Shown here piece after piece: positions 28,790-38,668 of a stretch of 64,000 nucleotides of DNA. The translations under genes were made by a program, and so were the position numbers. Source of the stretch: Caballeronia sp. SBC1 (GTDB taxonomy: Bacteria > Pseudomonadota > Gammaproteobacteria > Burkholderiales > Burkholderiaceae); NCBI RefSeq assembly GCF_011493005.1, contig NZ_CP049156.1, forward strand, positions 930,001 to 994,000, written 5' to 3'. The notes under the pieces are model-generated. The model was not told where the DNA came from and searched no databases. It was given only the letters and a program-made list of their open reading frames with translations. Numbering within the stretch: the stretch's first letter is position 1; each line of letters opens with the position of its first letter.

Positions 28790-28819
28790 AGAATAACTGC
28801 GTCACCTGTACCGGTACAA
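28790..28819 (-). promoter_or_regulatory. Candidate promoter and operator of the MmyB-type regulator
   Basis: Minus strand: TTGTAC (28819-28814), an 18-nt spacer, then TATTCT (28795-28790). The 12-bp palindrome TGTACCGGTACA (28807-28818) overlaps the -35 element, with outer CACC and GGTG arms. The start codon lies about 55 nt further on. Confidence 0.4.
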
Positions 28820-29064
28820 GAAGGTGCCTATTGTAGCGTTGCCGGTGGTAGGAAAATACTGACGAAAACCTTGAGCGATGGCTGAGACGAGAGTGAGCCA
28901 GCTGCCGACAAGGCCGGTTCCTGCGCGGCGATGATTGCCGCTGTCGTTCGCGGACCTGTCCAAAACGACGCGACGGTCACTCGACGGGGCTCTTGCCGCA
29001 GAGGCGCACAGCACATCAAGTGCGCCAGGAACCAGATGATTGACCCTCGCAGCGAGTCAATAAG

Positions 29065-29099
29065 AAAGCCGGCCGTGAAGAACACGAAGCCGGCTTTTT
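29065..29099. terminator. Terminator downstream of ppc
   Basis: AAAGCCGGC and GCCGGCTTT form a 9-bp stem with a 15-nt loop and T-rich tails on both strands. It sits about 30 nt beyond the ppc stop on the minus strand. Confidence 0.8.
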
Positions 29100-29129
29100 C
29101 GATAAAGCGATTACGTTGCTACTGCTGCA

Positions 29130-32100
29130 TCACCCCGTATTACGCAACCCCGCCGCAATCCCGTTGATCGTCAGGTGAATTCCACGTCCGAGCCTCACGT
29201 TGTCATCGCCCGCGCGGTGCCGTTTCAGCAACTCCACCTGCAAGTGATTCAGTGGATCGAGATACGGGAAGCGGTTTTTAATCGACCGGGCGAGCAGCGG
29301 ATTATTCGCCAGCCGCTCGTTGTTCCCCGTGATCTCCGACAACACGCTCGACGTCCGCTCCCATTCCGCCACGATCCGGCCGAACACATGCTTGCGAAGT
29401 TTTTTATCGGTGACGAGCTGCGCGTAACGTGATGCCACCGCAATATCCGTCTTCGCCAGCACCATGTCCATGTTCGAGAGCAAATTCGCGAAGAACGGCC
29501 AGGTCTTATGCATCTTCTTAAGCGTGGCAAGGCGCCGGGTGCGTTCGGCGGCGTCGGGAGAGGCATCGAGGAAACTGGTCACCGCGCTGCCGAAGCCGTA
29601 CCAGCCAGTCAGCAGCAGGCGGCATTGACCCCAAGAAAAGCCCCACGGAATCGCCCGCAGGTCTTCAATCTTGCGTTGCTTCGGATCCTGCAGTTTCCGC
29701 GATGCCGGCCGGCTGCCAATGTTCAATTCAGCAATCTCCGAGATCGGCGTCGATTCGAAGAAATACTCCTTGAAGCCGGGCGTCTCATAAACCAGCGCGC
29801 GATACGCGGCCATCGCCGAATCCGACAACGTCTGCATCGTGGCTTCGAACAGCGGCAATTGCGGCGGCGTGTTCTCGTGCGGCAAAAGCGATGCTTCGAG
29901 CGTAGCGGCCACCACGAGTTCGAGGTTGCGACGCCCGATCTCCGCATTGCCGAACTTGCTCGCGATCACTTCGCCCTGCTCGGTCGTGCGGATCTGGCCG
30001 TCGACGGTACCCGGCGGTTGCGACAAGATCGCCTGATAGGTAGGACCGCCTCCGCGACCGACCGTACCCCCACGGCCGTGGAAGAGCCGCAGCGTGGTCT
30101 TGTGCTGCTTGAACAAAGCCACCAGCGCCAGTTCCGCCCGGTACAGCTCCCAGTTCGACGTGAGAAAGCCGCCGTCCTTGTTGCTGTCGGAATAACCGAG
30201 CATCACTTCCTGCTCGCCACCTTGCAGTTCGACCAGCTTGTCCACGCCCGGCAGCGCAAAAAATTCGCCCATGATGAGCGATGCATTGCGCAAGTCGGCG
30301 ATGGTTTCGAACAGTGGAATCACCATCAGGCCATCGTGAGCGGGGTCTTTGGCGTGTCCCAGACGCCCGTGCAGCAAGCCCGTTTCCTTTTGCAGCAACA
30401 TCACTTCCAGCAAGTCGCTGACCGTTTCCGTGTGCGAAATGATGTAGTTGCGCACCGCGCGCGTACCAAATTTCTCACGCGTCACGCGCGCTGTTTCGAG
30501 CACGCCAAGTTCGCTTTTCGCGAGGTCGGAGTAATCGAAGTAAGGGAGACGCAGCGGCCGCGGCTGGGCGAGTTCGTTCAGCAGCAGCTTGACTTTATCG
30601 GCTTCCGGCAACGCGGCGTAATCGTCCTGAACGCCGGCACGCGCAAGCAGTTCCGCGATTACCGCTTCGTGGATATCCGAGCTTTGACGCAAGTCGATGC
30701 TCGCCAGATGGAACCCGAACACCTCAGCCGCGCGCGCCAGCGGCGACAAACGGGGCGCCGACAAATACTCGCCGTGATGCGCGGCGAGCGATTCGATCAG
30801 CACGTTCAGGTCGGCCGCAAATTCCGCCGCCGATGCATACGATTTCGCCGGATGACGGCTGCGCGCGGGCACAACACCACTTCCCAGGCGCTCGTCGGCG
30901 CTCGCCACCAGGCGTGCATACACGCCGATCAACGCGCGCCGATACGGCTCATCAATACGATGCGGCGACGTATCCGGCGACGCATCGGCGAGCGCCTTCA
31001 ACGCATCGCTCGCGCCAGCCAGCAAATGCGACACCGACAACTCTGCGCCCAGCTTGTGAACCTGGTCGAGATAATGTTCGAAGATCACCGTGGCCTGACG
31101 CGTGATGGCGTGCACGAGCGTGGGCGCGGTGACGTTCGGATTGCCATCACGATCCCCGCCAATCCAGCTACCCATCTGCAGGAACGGCGGCAGGCGCGCC
31201 GGCAAGCCGTGCTCGGCCAGCGCGGCTTCAATATCGGCGTAAAGCGCGGGGATTTCTTCGAGAAACGTCGCGTGATAGTACGAGAGCGCGTTTTCAATTT
31301 CATCGGCAACGCTCAGGCGGGCGTCGCGCAGCATCCGCGTTTGCCACAGCGACGTGACGCGGGAGCGCAGCATGGCCTCGTTGTGCGTCCGTTCGCGTGC
31401 GGTCAGTTCCTGATCGCGCTCGGCCAGCAGCCGCGCGACTTCGTGCTGCGCATCCAGGATGCTCTTGCGCGAGACTTCGGTCGGGTGGGCGGTGAGGACC
31501 GGAACGATGAGCGCATCATCGAAAAATTTTTGCAGCGTAGCCTTCGCCGACTTCGCATTCGGGCTCGCCTTCAGGCGTTCGATGGCATAGGCCATTGTGC
31601 CGGGCTGCGGGGTGGAACCGGCGAGCGCGTGAATCCGGCGGCGCCGGTTGTGATGCCGGTCCTCCGCGATATTCGCGAGATGCGAGAAGTAGCTGAACGC
31701 GCGCACGACGCTCACCGTCTGCTCGGGCGAGAGCGATTTCAACCGCTTTTCAAGCGTCTGCGACGCCTCGTTGTCTTCCTCTCGACGAAACTTCACAGCG
31801 GTCTGACGAATCGTTTCGACGATATCGAATACCTCGTCGCCTTCCTGCTCGCGCACCACGTCGCCAAGCAGGCGCCCGAGATAGCGGATGTCTTCGAAAA
31901 GCGGCCGGTCCTTGTCGTCGCGCGTGCGCGAGGAGGCTTTGGGGGCCTTGCTGTTGTTGTTCACGGCTTCCGCAGGCGCAGGCTTGACGGCAGCGACAGC
32001 GCGGCCGTTCGCCACACGTTTAGTTGTCCCGGGCGCAGCCGTTTTCACGGAGGCGGCGGTTTTGGACGTCTTGGCGACCGTAGCCGCGCGACTTTGAATG

Positions 32101-32192
32101 GCGGGCGCCGTGGCGGGCGCGGCGGAAGAAGCATCCTTCGATACAGCGTTGCGGCGGGGGCGGGCGTTGCGCGCCGATCCGGGAGACGTCAC
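29130..32192 (-). CDS. ppc: Phosphoenolpyruvate carboxylase
   Basis: Anaplerotic enzyme that carboxylates PEP to oxaloacetate. The 1020-residue protein has an Ala/Lys/Thr-rich N-terminal extension of about 90 residues, then the PEPCase core from [19 protein letters not shown]. Signature motifs are [17 protein letters not shown] (catalytic His region), [45 protein letters not shown], and a C-terminus of [14 protein letters not shown]. The start is a GTG at 32192 with AAGAGGA 7 nt upstream; the open frame continues further but has no ribosome site. The basic extension resembles histone-like tails and is unusual outside this group. Confidence 0.95.
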   Translation of the reverse strand: MTSPGSARNARPRRNAVSKDASSAAPATAPAIQSRAATVAKTSKTAASVKTAAPGTTKRVANGRAVAAVKPAPAEAVNNNSKAPKASSRTRDDKDRPLFEDIRYLGRLLGDVVREQEGDEVFDIVETIRQTAVKFRREEDNEASQTLEKRLKSLSPEQTVSVVRAFSYFSHLANIAEDRHHNRRRRIHALAGSTPQPGTMAYAIERLKASPNAKSAKATLQKFFDDALIVPVLTAHPTEVSRKSILDAQHEVARLLAERDQELTARERTHNEAMLRSRVTSLWQTRMLRDARLSVADEIENALSYYHATFLEEIPALYADIEAALAEHGLPARLPPFLQMGSWIGGDRDGNPNVTAPTLVHAITRQATVIFEHYLDQVHKLGAELSVSHLLAGASDALKALADASPDTSPHRIDEPYRRALIGVYARLVASADERLGSGVVPARSRHPAKSYASAAEFAADLNVLIESLAAHHGEYLSAPRLSPLARAAEVFGFHLASIDLRQSSDIHEAVIAELLARAGVQDDYAALPEADKVKLLLNELAQPRPLRLPYFDYSDLAKSELGVLETARVTREKFGTRAVRNYIISHTETVSDLLEVMLLQKETGLLHGRLGHAKDPAHDGLMVIPLFETIADLRNASLIMGEFFALPGVDKLVELQGGEQEVMLGYSDSNKDGGFLTSNWELYRAELALVALFKQHKTTLRLFHGRGGTVGRGGGPTYQAILSQPPGTVDGQIRTTEQGEVIASKFGNAEIGRRNLELVVAATLEASLLPHENTPPQLPLFEATMQTLSDSAMAAYRALVYETPGFKEYFFESTPISEIAELNIGSRPASRKLQDPKQRKIEDLRAIPWGFSWGQCRLLLTGWYGFGSAVTSFLDASPDAAERTRRLATLKKMHKTWPFFANLLSNMDMVLAKTDIAVASRYAQLVTDKKLRKHVFGRIVAEWERTSSVLSEITGNNERLANNPLLARSIKNRFPYLDPLNHLQVELLKRHRAGDDNVRLGRGIHLTINGIAAGLRNTG

Positions 32193-32562
32193 GTTGAATT
32201 CCTCTTGAAAGCCAGAGACAGGATACCGAGGCGGCCGAGCGCCAGAAAAGACAAAAGGGCGCGAGACCGCCGGCCGGTGCGACGTTCGACTGCTTTGCCA
32301 TGCCTCACTACGCCGTCGCGGATAGAACCCGAGATTGCGAAGGCGCCCTACCGTGGCGACGCGATAAAATGCGAGCCCCGGCGATGCCGCGCGATGCGGC
32401 ACACCCTTGCTGTCTCCGTCCTGCCGCCGCGCTCGAAGCCCGCGCCGTGGCGCTCTGGCGCGGGTCCGAGTGTAATTCGGGCGCGGGGTCCGGCTGTAAT
32501 TTGGCAATGGCGTGCGTGCTACCATTGTTTGTTATCCATCCCGTCATTCGATTGACTTTGCA
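32193..32562. other. Divergent promoter region between ppc and hemC
   Basis: 370 nt between divergent genes. It must carry both promoters; I could not fix either. The open frames here read as low-complexity sequence and not as protein. Confidence 0.5.
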
Positions 32563-33573
32563 ATGAACTCCGAGACGCCTTCCACGCCACCGCCCGACAC
32601 TCTGGTCATTGCCTCGCGGGAAAGCCGTCTAGCCATGTGGCAGGCTGAGCACGTGCGGTTTGCGCTGCACAAATTATATCCATCTTGCGACGTCAAAATC
32701 CTCGGAATGACGACACGCGGCGATCAGATTCTCGACCGGACCTTATCGAAGGTCGGCGGCAAGGGCCTGTTCGTCAAGGAACTGGAAGCTGCGCTGGCCG
32801 ACGGCCGCGCCGACCTTGCCGTGCATTCGCTGAAAGACGTGCCCATGGAACTGCCTGACGGTTTCACGCTGAGCACGATCCTCGAACGCGAAGATCCCCG
32901 CGATGCCTTCGTCTCGCCACACTATGCGTCGCTCGAGGAGCTGCCTGAAGGCAGCATCGTGGGGACGTCCAGCCTGCGCCGCGAAGCCATGTTGCGCATG
33001 CAATTTCCTCATCTCGACGTCCGACCGTTGCGCGGCAACCTCGATACGCGGCTCGGCAAACTTGATCGCGGCGACTATGCGGCGATCATTCTTGCCGCGG
33101 CCGGGTTGAAGCGCCTCGGCCTCGAGTCACGGATTCGTGCCAGTTTGCCGGTCGAAATCAGCCTGCCGGCCGCAGGGCAGGGCGCGCTGGGCATTGAGAT
33201 CCGCGCCGGCCGCGACAATCTTGCCGCGTGGCTCGCGCTCTTGCACCATGAAGCAACAGCCGCCGCTGTTGAAGCTGAACGGATGGTGTCGCGCTCGCTC
33301 GGCGGCAGTTGCGAGGTGCCGCTCGCGGCCTATGCGGACTGGCGCGACGGCGTGCTGCATTTGCGCGCTTGTGTATCGACGGTCGACGGCACGCGGGTTC
33401 TGCGCGCCGAGGGCTCAGCTCAGGCCGCTGACGTACAGGCCGCGCTGGATCTCGGCAGGCGCGTCTCGGCCGAACTCGAAGCACAGGGAGCAATGGATAT
33501 CGTCCGTGAGTTGAGCACCGCGAGCGGCGCGCACATTCCTCCCGCTCCTCCTGCTGCCTCGCCTGCCGACTGA
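32563..33573 (+). CDS. hemC: Porphobilinogen deaminase (hydroxymethylbilane synthase)
   Basis: Joins four porphobilinogens into hydroxymethylbilane for heme. The 336-residue protein begins [10 protein letters not shown] at 32563. It shows [72 protein letters not shown], and the dipyrromethane-cofactor cysteine in [13 protein letters not shown]. All blocks are intact. It is the first gene of hemC-hemDX-hemY, and the stop overlaps the next start in TGATGG. Confidence 0.97.
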   Translation: MNSETPSTPPPDTLVIASRESRLAMWQAEHVRFALHKLYPSCDVKILGMTTRGDQILDRTLSKVGGKGLFVKELEAALADGRADLAVHSLKDVPMELPDGFTLSTILEREDPRDAFVSPHYASLEELPEGSIVGTSSLRREAMLRMQFPHLDVRPLRGNLDTRLGKLDRGDYAAIILAAAGLKRLGLESRIRASLPVEISLPAAGQGALGIEIRAGRDNLAAWLALLHHEATAAAVEAERMVSRSLGGSCEVPLAAYADWRDGVLHLRACVSTVDGTRVLRAEGSAQAADVQAALDLGRRVSAELEAQGAMDIVRELSTASGAHIPPAPPAASPAD

Positions 33574-35807
33574 TGGCGAGCGCTCAAGGATCTGCCCATT
33601 CATCGGCGCAAGGGCCAGCGCAGCCGCCAACGCAGCGACCGGCCGTTGTCGTCACGCGGCCTTTGGGCCAGTCGGCCGCGTTGCTGGCGCTGCTTGCGAG
33701 CGCTGGTTTCGAGTCAATCGAGTTTCCGCTCATCGATATCGGTCCAGTGGCCGATGCCGCGCCGCTGCACGCCGCGCTCGGCGAGCTATACGCCCCCGCG
33801 CCGCTTGGCTTTGCGCTGGTGGTGTTCGTATCGCCGAATGCGATCGATCACGCGTTTGCCGCGCTCAGTTCAGCGTGGCCTTTGCAGATACCCATTGGCG
33901 TGGTCGGCCCCGGCAGCGTGGCTGCGCTCGGCCGGCAAGGCGTGGCGTCGCCGGCCTATACGCTCATCAGTCCGGCGACCGGCGCAACGGCAACCGCCAC
34001 ACAAACGGACCCCCGTTACGATTCCGAGGCGTTGTATGCGGCTATCGAAGCGCATTTCGGCCCCGATGGTCTCAAGGACAAACGTGTACTGATCGTGCGT
34101 GGCGACGGCGGCCGCGAATGGCTGGCGGACGCGCTCAGCGCGGCGGGCGCGAAGGTGGAGAAGGTTGCGGCGTACCGGCGGATCGTGCCGGAACCGTCCA
34201 TGCGCGACTGGGAACGCATCCATGCATTGCTCGCTGGCGAGCCGCACGCGTGGCTGCTGACGAGTTCGGAAGGTGTGCGCAATCTCGAGGAACTCGCCCG
34301 CGAGCATCTCACTATCGACGAAACCCTCACGCTCAAGCACGCGCCGCTCGTTACGCCGCATCCGCGTATTGCCGAAGCCGCGCGGCAAGCGGGTTTTGAT
34401 AGGATTACGGTGTCTGGCGCCGGCGATGAGCGTATCGTGCAGGCGCTTGGCGGCATCTTCGCTGCAACATCGGAACAAATCGCGAAACAAGAAGAACCCG
34501 AACGGAAACCCGAACAAGAACCCGACGCGCAGTTTGCAAAAGCGCAGGAACATGGATACAAGGCTTCGACGGCAGTGCCGTTCAGCCAATCCAGTCAAAC
34601 CAACCAGGAGTCCGCGCCGACGGGTTCCAGGCCGGCTTCAACACCGGCTCACCAACCGGCTCAATCACGCATGACTGATTCGATCGATTCGAGTAAATCC
34701 GCCCCGCAGTCCGCTACGTCGACTCCGCCTTTGTCGTCGAACCCGCCGAACACGCCGTTCACACCCTACGAGTCTCAGCCGAAACAGCGTGGCGGCGGCG
34801 CGGGTACTGCGCTGCTGTGGCTGGTGCTGCTGATTGTCGTGGTGGTCGCGGGTGTGGGCGGTTTCATGCTCAACCGCAAGTTCGATCAGCGTGACGCGCA
34901 ATTCGCGCAACGTCTGCAAGCGAACGACACGCAAACGGACGCATTGCGCGCACAGGCCGATCAGGCCGCGAGTTCCGTGTCGGCCATCAACACGCAGATC
35001 ATCCAGTTCCAGGGCAAACTCACCGATGCGCAGGCGCAAAGCCAGGCGTTGCAACAGCAATACCAGGATCTGGCGAGCAATCGCGACGACTGGACGCTCG
35101 CTGAAGTCGAGCAGATCCTCTCCAGCGCGAGCCAGCAATTGCAGCTCACCGGCAACGTCCAGCTCGCGCTGTTCGCGCTGCAAAGTGCGGACACGCGCCT
35201 GGCTGCCACCACGGGTCCGCAGATCGTGACCATCCGCAAGGCCATCGCGCAGGACATGGACAAGCTGCGCGCAACGCCGTCCACGGATATCACCGGGCTG
35301 GCCATCAAGCTGGATACGGCCATCGATCAGATCGATTCCCTGCCGCTGGCGGGCGAAGCGCCGATCACGCCGGCCACGGCCCACGCCGATACCCCGCGCA
35401 ATACCGCCTCCATCGCAGCCGCGACTGGCCAGCCGGTTTGGAAAGTGTGGTTGCAGCAGTTTGCCAGCGGTATCGGGCAGCAGTTGTCGAGCCTTGTGAC
35501 GGTGCGTCGTATCGATAACGCCGACGCCATGCTCGCGTCTCCCGACCAAGGCTATTTCGTGCGCGAAAACGTGAAGCTGCGTTTGTTGTCGGCGCGCTTG
35601 TCGCTGTTGTCTCGCAGCGAACCCGCGCTCAAGTCGGATCTCCACGCCGCGGACACGGCGCTCGGCCGGTATTTCGATCAGTCGTCGGGCAAGGTCAAGG
35701 CGGTTCGTGCGCTCGTGCAGCAAGTCGATCAGGCGTCGCTCGCGGTCACCGTGCCAGACCTGAACGCCAGTCTCGCGGCGGTCCACCAGTTCAAGCGAGG
35801 CGGATGA
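33573..35807 (+). CDS. hemDX: Fused uroporphyrinogen-III synthase (HemD) and HemX protein
   Basis: 744-residue two-part protein. Residues about 20-300 are HemD, which closes hydroxymethylbilane to uroporphyrinogen III (VVVTRPLGQSAALLALLASAG, VVFVSPNAIDHAF, VLIVRGDGGREWLADALSAAGA, LLTSSEGVRNLEEL). A Glu/Lys- then Ser/Pro-rich linker of about 110 residues follows. One membrane segment lies at about 410-432 (ALLWLVLLIVVVVAGVGGFM), then a coiled coil and the HemX domain. An internal ATG at codon 367 (MTDSIDSSK) looks like the former hemX start but has no ribosome site. It overlaps hemC by 1 nt and hemY by 4 nt. The HemX part is often mislabelled a methyltransferase; no such motif is present. Confidence 0.92.
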   Translation: MASAQGSAHSSAQGPAQPPTQRPAVVVTRPLGQSAALLALLASAGFESIEFPLIDIGPVADAAPLHAALGELYAPAPLGFALVVFVSPNAIDHAFAALSSAWPLQIPIGVVGPGSVAALGRQGVASPAYTLISPATGATATATQTDPRYDSEALYAAIEAHFGPDGLKDKRVLIVRGDGGREWLADALSAAGAKVEKVAAYRRIVPEPSMRDWERIHALLAGEPHAWLLTSSEGVRNLEELAREHLTIDETLTLKHAPLVTPHPRIAEAARQAGFDRITVSGAGDERIVQALGGIFAATSEQIAKQEEPERKPEQEPDAQFAKAQEHGYKASTAVPFSQSSQTNQESAPTGSRPASTPAHQPAQSRMTDSIDSSKSAPQSATSTPPLSSNPPNTPFTPYESQPKQRGGGAGTALLWLVLLIVVVVAGVGGFMLNRKFDQRDAQFAQRLQANDTQTDALRAQADQAASSVSAINTQIIQFQGKLTDAQAQSQALQQQYQDLASNRDDWTLAEVEQILSSASQQLQLTGNVQLALFALQSADTRLAATTGPQIVTIRKAIAQDMDKLRATPSTDITGLAIKLDTAIDQIDSLPLAGEAPITPATAHADTPRNTASIAAATGQPVWKVWLQQFASGIGQQLSSLVTVRRIDNADAMLASPDQGYFVRENVKLRLLSARLSLLSRSEPALKSDLHAADTALGRYFDQSSGKVKAVRALVQQVDQASLAVTVPDLNASLAAVHQFKRGG

Positions 35808-37000
35808 TGACGATGCGCGGACTCATCTGGTTTGTACTGCTGTTCGCAGCAGCTGCGGGCCTGGCGCTCGTTGGCGTCTTCGACGGCGGGCAAGTGCTGC
35901 TGGTCATGCCGCCTTATCGGGTGGATATATCGCTGAATCTGTTCGTGGTGACGCTGGTCGTTTCGTTCATCGTGATCTACGCCGTGCTTCGCGCCGTTCG
36001 CAGCGTGCTGAAAATGCCGCAACGGGTGTCGGCGTACCGGACCCGCTCGCGGCTCGCGAAGGCGAATGCCGCGTTGCGCGATGCTATCGGCCATCTGTAT
36101 GCGGGACGTTTTTCGAAGGCGGAGAAGTCGGCGCGTGATTCTCTTATCGTCGATGAAAACGCGGGTGCCGCTGGACTAATTGGTGCAAAGGCGGCGCACG
36201 AGATGCACGAATACGCGCGTCGGGACGAGTGGCTCTCCAAGGTGCAGGACAGCGACTGGCAGGACGCTCGCTTGATGGCCACCGCCGACATGCGCGCCGA
36301 TGGCCGCGATGCGGACGGCGCGCTGGTTGCGCTGACCGAAATGCAGGCGCAGGGCGGCCGCCGCCTGCATGCGCAGCAGATCGCGTTGCGCGCGCAGCAG
36401 CAGTTGAAGAACTGGGGCGAAGTGCTGAAGCTGGTCAAGACGCTGGAAAAACGCGAGGCGCTGCATCCGGCGGTCGCGGTGCGTTTGCGCCAGGTCGCGG
36501 CGGAAAATCTGCTGCGCGACCGGCGTCATAACCCGGACGCGTTGCTGGAGTTCTGGCAGTCGTTATCGGCGACCGAGCGGCAATCGCCTCGTCTTGCCGA
36601 CCTTGCCGCCGAATTGCTGATTGCGCTGGATAGAAGGAACGACGCGCGCAAGATTGTGGAAGAAGCGTTGAATCACAACTGGGACGCCCGGTTGCTGCGG
36701 CGGTATCCGGATTGCGCGTCACCGGGCGATGCATTGCCGTTGATCCAGCGCGCCGAAGCCTGGCAGAAGGAACGCACCGAAGACGCGGATCTGATGTTCA
36801 CGCTCGGGCGCTTGTGCCTGCATCAGCAGTTGTGGGGCAAGGCGCAGGCGTTCCTGGAATCGGCATTGAAGCTCGCGGACAACGAACCGTTGAAGATTCG
36901 CACGCATCGGGCGCTGGCTCGTTTGCACGAACAACTCGGCGATAGCGAAAAGGCCAGCCTGCATTATCGCGAGAGCGCGCTGGCAATGAACGTGGTTTGA
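35804..37000 (+). CDS. hemY: HemY-family membrane TPR protein
   Basis: Inner-membrane protein of 398 residues associated with heme synthesis. Two membrane segments at the start (GLIWFVLLFAAAAGLALVGV and FVVTLVVSFIVIYAVLRAV) flank a short periplasmic loop. TPR-like helices follow (KANAALRDAIGHLYAGRFSKAEKSA; EKASLHYRESALAM at the end). It is distinct from the Bacillus HemY oxidase. The start overlaps hemDX by 4 nt. It is last in the operon, followed by a long hairpin terminator. Confidence 0.92.
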   Translation: MMTMRGLIWFVLLFAAAAGLALVGVFDGGQVLLVMPPYRVDISLNLFVVTLVVSFIVIYAVLRAVRSVLKMPQRVSAYRTRSRLAKANAALRDAIGHLYAGRFSKAEKSARDSLIVDENAGAAGLIGAKAAHEMHEYARRDEWLSKVQDSDWQDARLMATADMRADGRDADGALVALTEMQAQGGRRLHAQQIALRAQQQLKNWGEVLKLVKTLEKREALHPAVAVRLRQVAAENLLRDRRHNPDALLEFWQSLSATERQSPRLADLAAELLIALDRRNDARKIVEEALNHNWDARLLRRYPDCASPGDALPLIQRAEAWQKERTEDADLMFTLGRLCLHQQLWGKAQAFLESALKLADNEPLKIRTHRALARLHEQLGDSEKASLHYRESALAMNVV

Positions 37001-37016
37001 GTTTTACGGGCTGTGC

Positions 37017-37088
37017 AAAGCTGCGGGAGTCTTTCTTTCGGATTCGTATTCGTATTCGCGTTCGAAAGAAAGACTCCCGCAGTTTTTT
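37017..37088. terminator. Very long perfect hairpin between hemY and tolC
   Basis: The 20-nt arm at 37021-37040 pairs without a mismatch with 37063-37082, and AAAG/TTTT extends it. The loop carries repeated ATTCGT units. Six T follow on the plus strand, and the tolC stop codon lies inside that T-run. Confidence 0.9.
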
Positions 37089-38598
37089 ATAGCGGCATTG
37101 AGCGGCGGCCAACCGCGTTGGTCTTACGTGCCGCAGCACCCGGATGCGGCACGCTCGGCGCCGCCGGCAACGCGGTGAGTGCCGCGTCGTCGGCAGGAGA
37201 GAGCAGCATGTTGAGCGAGAGCACATCGCTATCGGTCAGGCTGGCCGTTGATGCCTTCAGCTTCAGCGAGTTGATCAGCGTGTCGTAACGGGCTTTCGCG
37301 AGATCGCGTCGTGCCGAAAAGAGCTGGTCCTGTGCGTTGAGCACATCGATATTGATCCGCACGCCCACCTGATACCCCAGCAAATTCGATTCAAGCGACG
37401 TCCGCGCGGATTGTTCAGCGGTTTCGAGCGCGCGGACCTGTGCGAGTCCACTCGATACCCCGAAAAAGGCCTGTCGCGCCGATAACGCCGCCGAACGCCG
37501 CGCCGCATCCAGATCCGCTTCCGCCTTGTCTTCCAGCGCCAGTGTCTGGCGCACGCGGCTTTGCGTCGCGCCGCCTTCGTACAGGGGAATAGTGAGCTGA
37601 ACGCCGACCGTCGCGTTGGTGTAATACGCGCCGTAGTTGCCCAGTTCAGCCGCAGCCGCCGGCACGCCCGGGACGAGCGTATTCGCGCCGCTTCCAAAAC
37701 CGCCGCCGAAATTCCCGCCGAAGTTGCCGGCGCCCGCCGCGCCCAGACTGCTCTTCGCGTAACTTGCGACCAGATCGAGCGTCGGATAATGACCGGCCTT
37801 CGCCTTCAATGTCTCGCGCTGCGAGTTGGCCATGGCCAGTTGCTTGAGCACGACCTCATAGTTCGCGTCGCGCGCCGTATCGACCCAGTGCTGGATGTCG
37901 GCGGGAACGGGCGGGGGCAGCGTCACGCCGCGTGCAAGCCCATCCACGCGCGTCACCGGATGCCCGACGATCTGCTCCAGCGCCGCCAGCTTCACCTCAA
38001 GGTCGTTCTGCGCTGCAATTTCCTGCGAGATCGCCTGATCGTATTTGGCCTGGGCTTCGTTGGTATCGGTGATGGTCGACTGGCCGACATCGAATGAGCG
38101 TTTCGCCGATTCAAGCTGCTCGGAAATCGATGCCTTTTGCGAGCGCACGATGGCGACGCTGTCCTGCGCGGAAAGGGCGTCGAAGTAAGCCTGGCCGAGC
38201 CGCACGATCAGATCTTGCCGGGCGGCCGCGAACTGCGCCTGAGCGGACGTCAACGCGATCTGGCCTTGTTGATAACCTTGCCAGCTCGCGACGTTGATAA
38301 GCGGCTGCGTCAGCGAAACGGTGTAACCGTTGCTGTTGCCCGTGGACGCAGGGAAACCGCCGCCGAGTTCGGTGCGCTGCTCGCTGGCGGTCACCGACGC
38401 CGACAGTTGAGGCAACAGTTTCGCGCGGGCCTGAGGCAATTGCTCGCTGTCGGCGGTGAGACCGGCACGCGCGCTCTGAAGCTGCGCGTCAGTTTCAAGC
38501 GCTTCGTCGTAGAGTTGGTTGAGACTCACGGCCGAGGCCGGCGAGCATGCAAACCCGGCGCCAATACTGCATAGCGCGAGCGTAAACATCGGGCGCAT
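37087..38598 (-). CDS. tolC: TolC-family outer-membrane channel protein
   Basis: Outer-membrane exit duct for efflux pumps or type I secretion. The signal peptide ends CSPASAVSLNQLYDEALETD. Two OEP repeats follow with long helices (DAQLQSARAGLTADSEQLPQARA; RSFDVGQSTITDTNEAQAKYDQA; TSLESNLLGYQVGVRINIDVLNAQDQLFSARRDLA in pieces). Strand segments include GNSNGYTVSLTQPLIN and NATVGVQLTIPLYEGG. The length is 503 residues. A Gly/Asn/Phe-rich insert (GNFGGNFGGGFGSGAN) sits before the second barrel segment, probably a surface loop. It is downstream of the rhodanese and isoaspartate methyltransferase genes on the same strand. Confidence 0.93.
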   Translation of the reverse strand: MRPMFTLALCSIGAGFACSPASAVSLNQLYDEALETDAQLQSARAGLTADSEQLPQARAKLLPQLSASVTASEQRTELGGGFPASTGNSNGYTVSLTQPLINVASWQGYQQGQIALTSAQAQFAAARQDLIVRLGQAYFDALSAQDSVAIVRSQKASISEQLESAKRSFDVGQSTITDTNEAQAKYDQAISQEIAAQNDLEVKLAALEQIVGHPVTRVDGLARGVTLPPPVPADIQHWVDTARDANYEVVLKQLAMANSQRETLKAKAGHYPTLDLVASYAKSSLGAAGAGNFGGNFGGGFGSGANTLVPGVPAAAAELGNYGAYYTNATVGVQLTIPLYEGGATQSRVRQTLALEDKAEADLDAARRSAALSARQAFFGVSSGLAQVRALETAEQSARTSLESNLLGYQVGVRINIDVLNAQDQLFSARRDLAKARYDTLINSLKLKASTASLTDSDVLSLNMLLSPADDAALTALPAAPSVPHPGAAARKTNAVGRRSMPL

Positions 38599-38668
38599 GG
38601 GATTCGTCCGGGACCGGTGAGTTGAAGGCAGAGCGACTAAAGCGAGAACGCGAAAGCGGACGGGCGGA

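Larger units (their letters stand above)
28736..29129. other. Intergenic region between MmyB-type regulator and ppc
   Basis: 394 nt. It holds a promoter/operator candidate for the regulator at 28790-28819 and the ppc terminator at 29065-29099. I see no gene in the remainder (about 28820-29060). Confidence 0.5.

Noticed and set aside
28828..29085. A minus-strand frame with hydrophobic stretches between ppc and the MmyB-type gene
   Set aside because: It begins inside the ppc terminator hairpin and lacks a ribosome site, so it is probably chance.
29508..32555. A 1015-codon open frame on the strand opposite ppc
   Set aside because: It is a mirror frame caused by high-GC codon bias; the protein is Arg/Gln-rich without any family pattern, while ppc on the other strand is fully conserved.
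37660..37740. Gly/Asn/Phe-rich insert in TolC as a possible repeat expansion
   Set aside because: Low-complexity surface-loop inserts are common in this family; there is nothing to show it is special.
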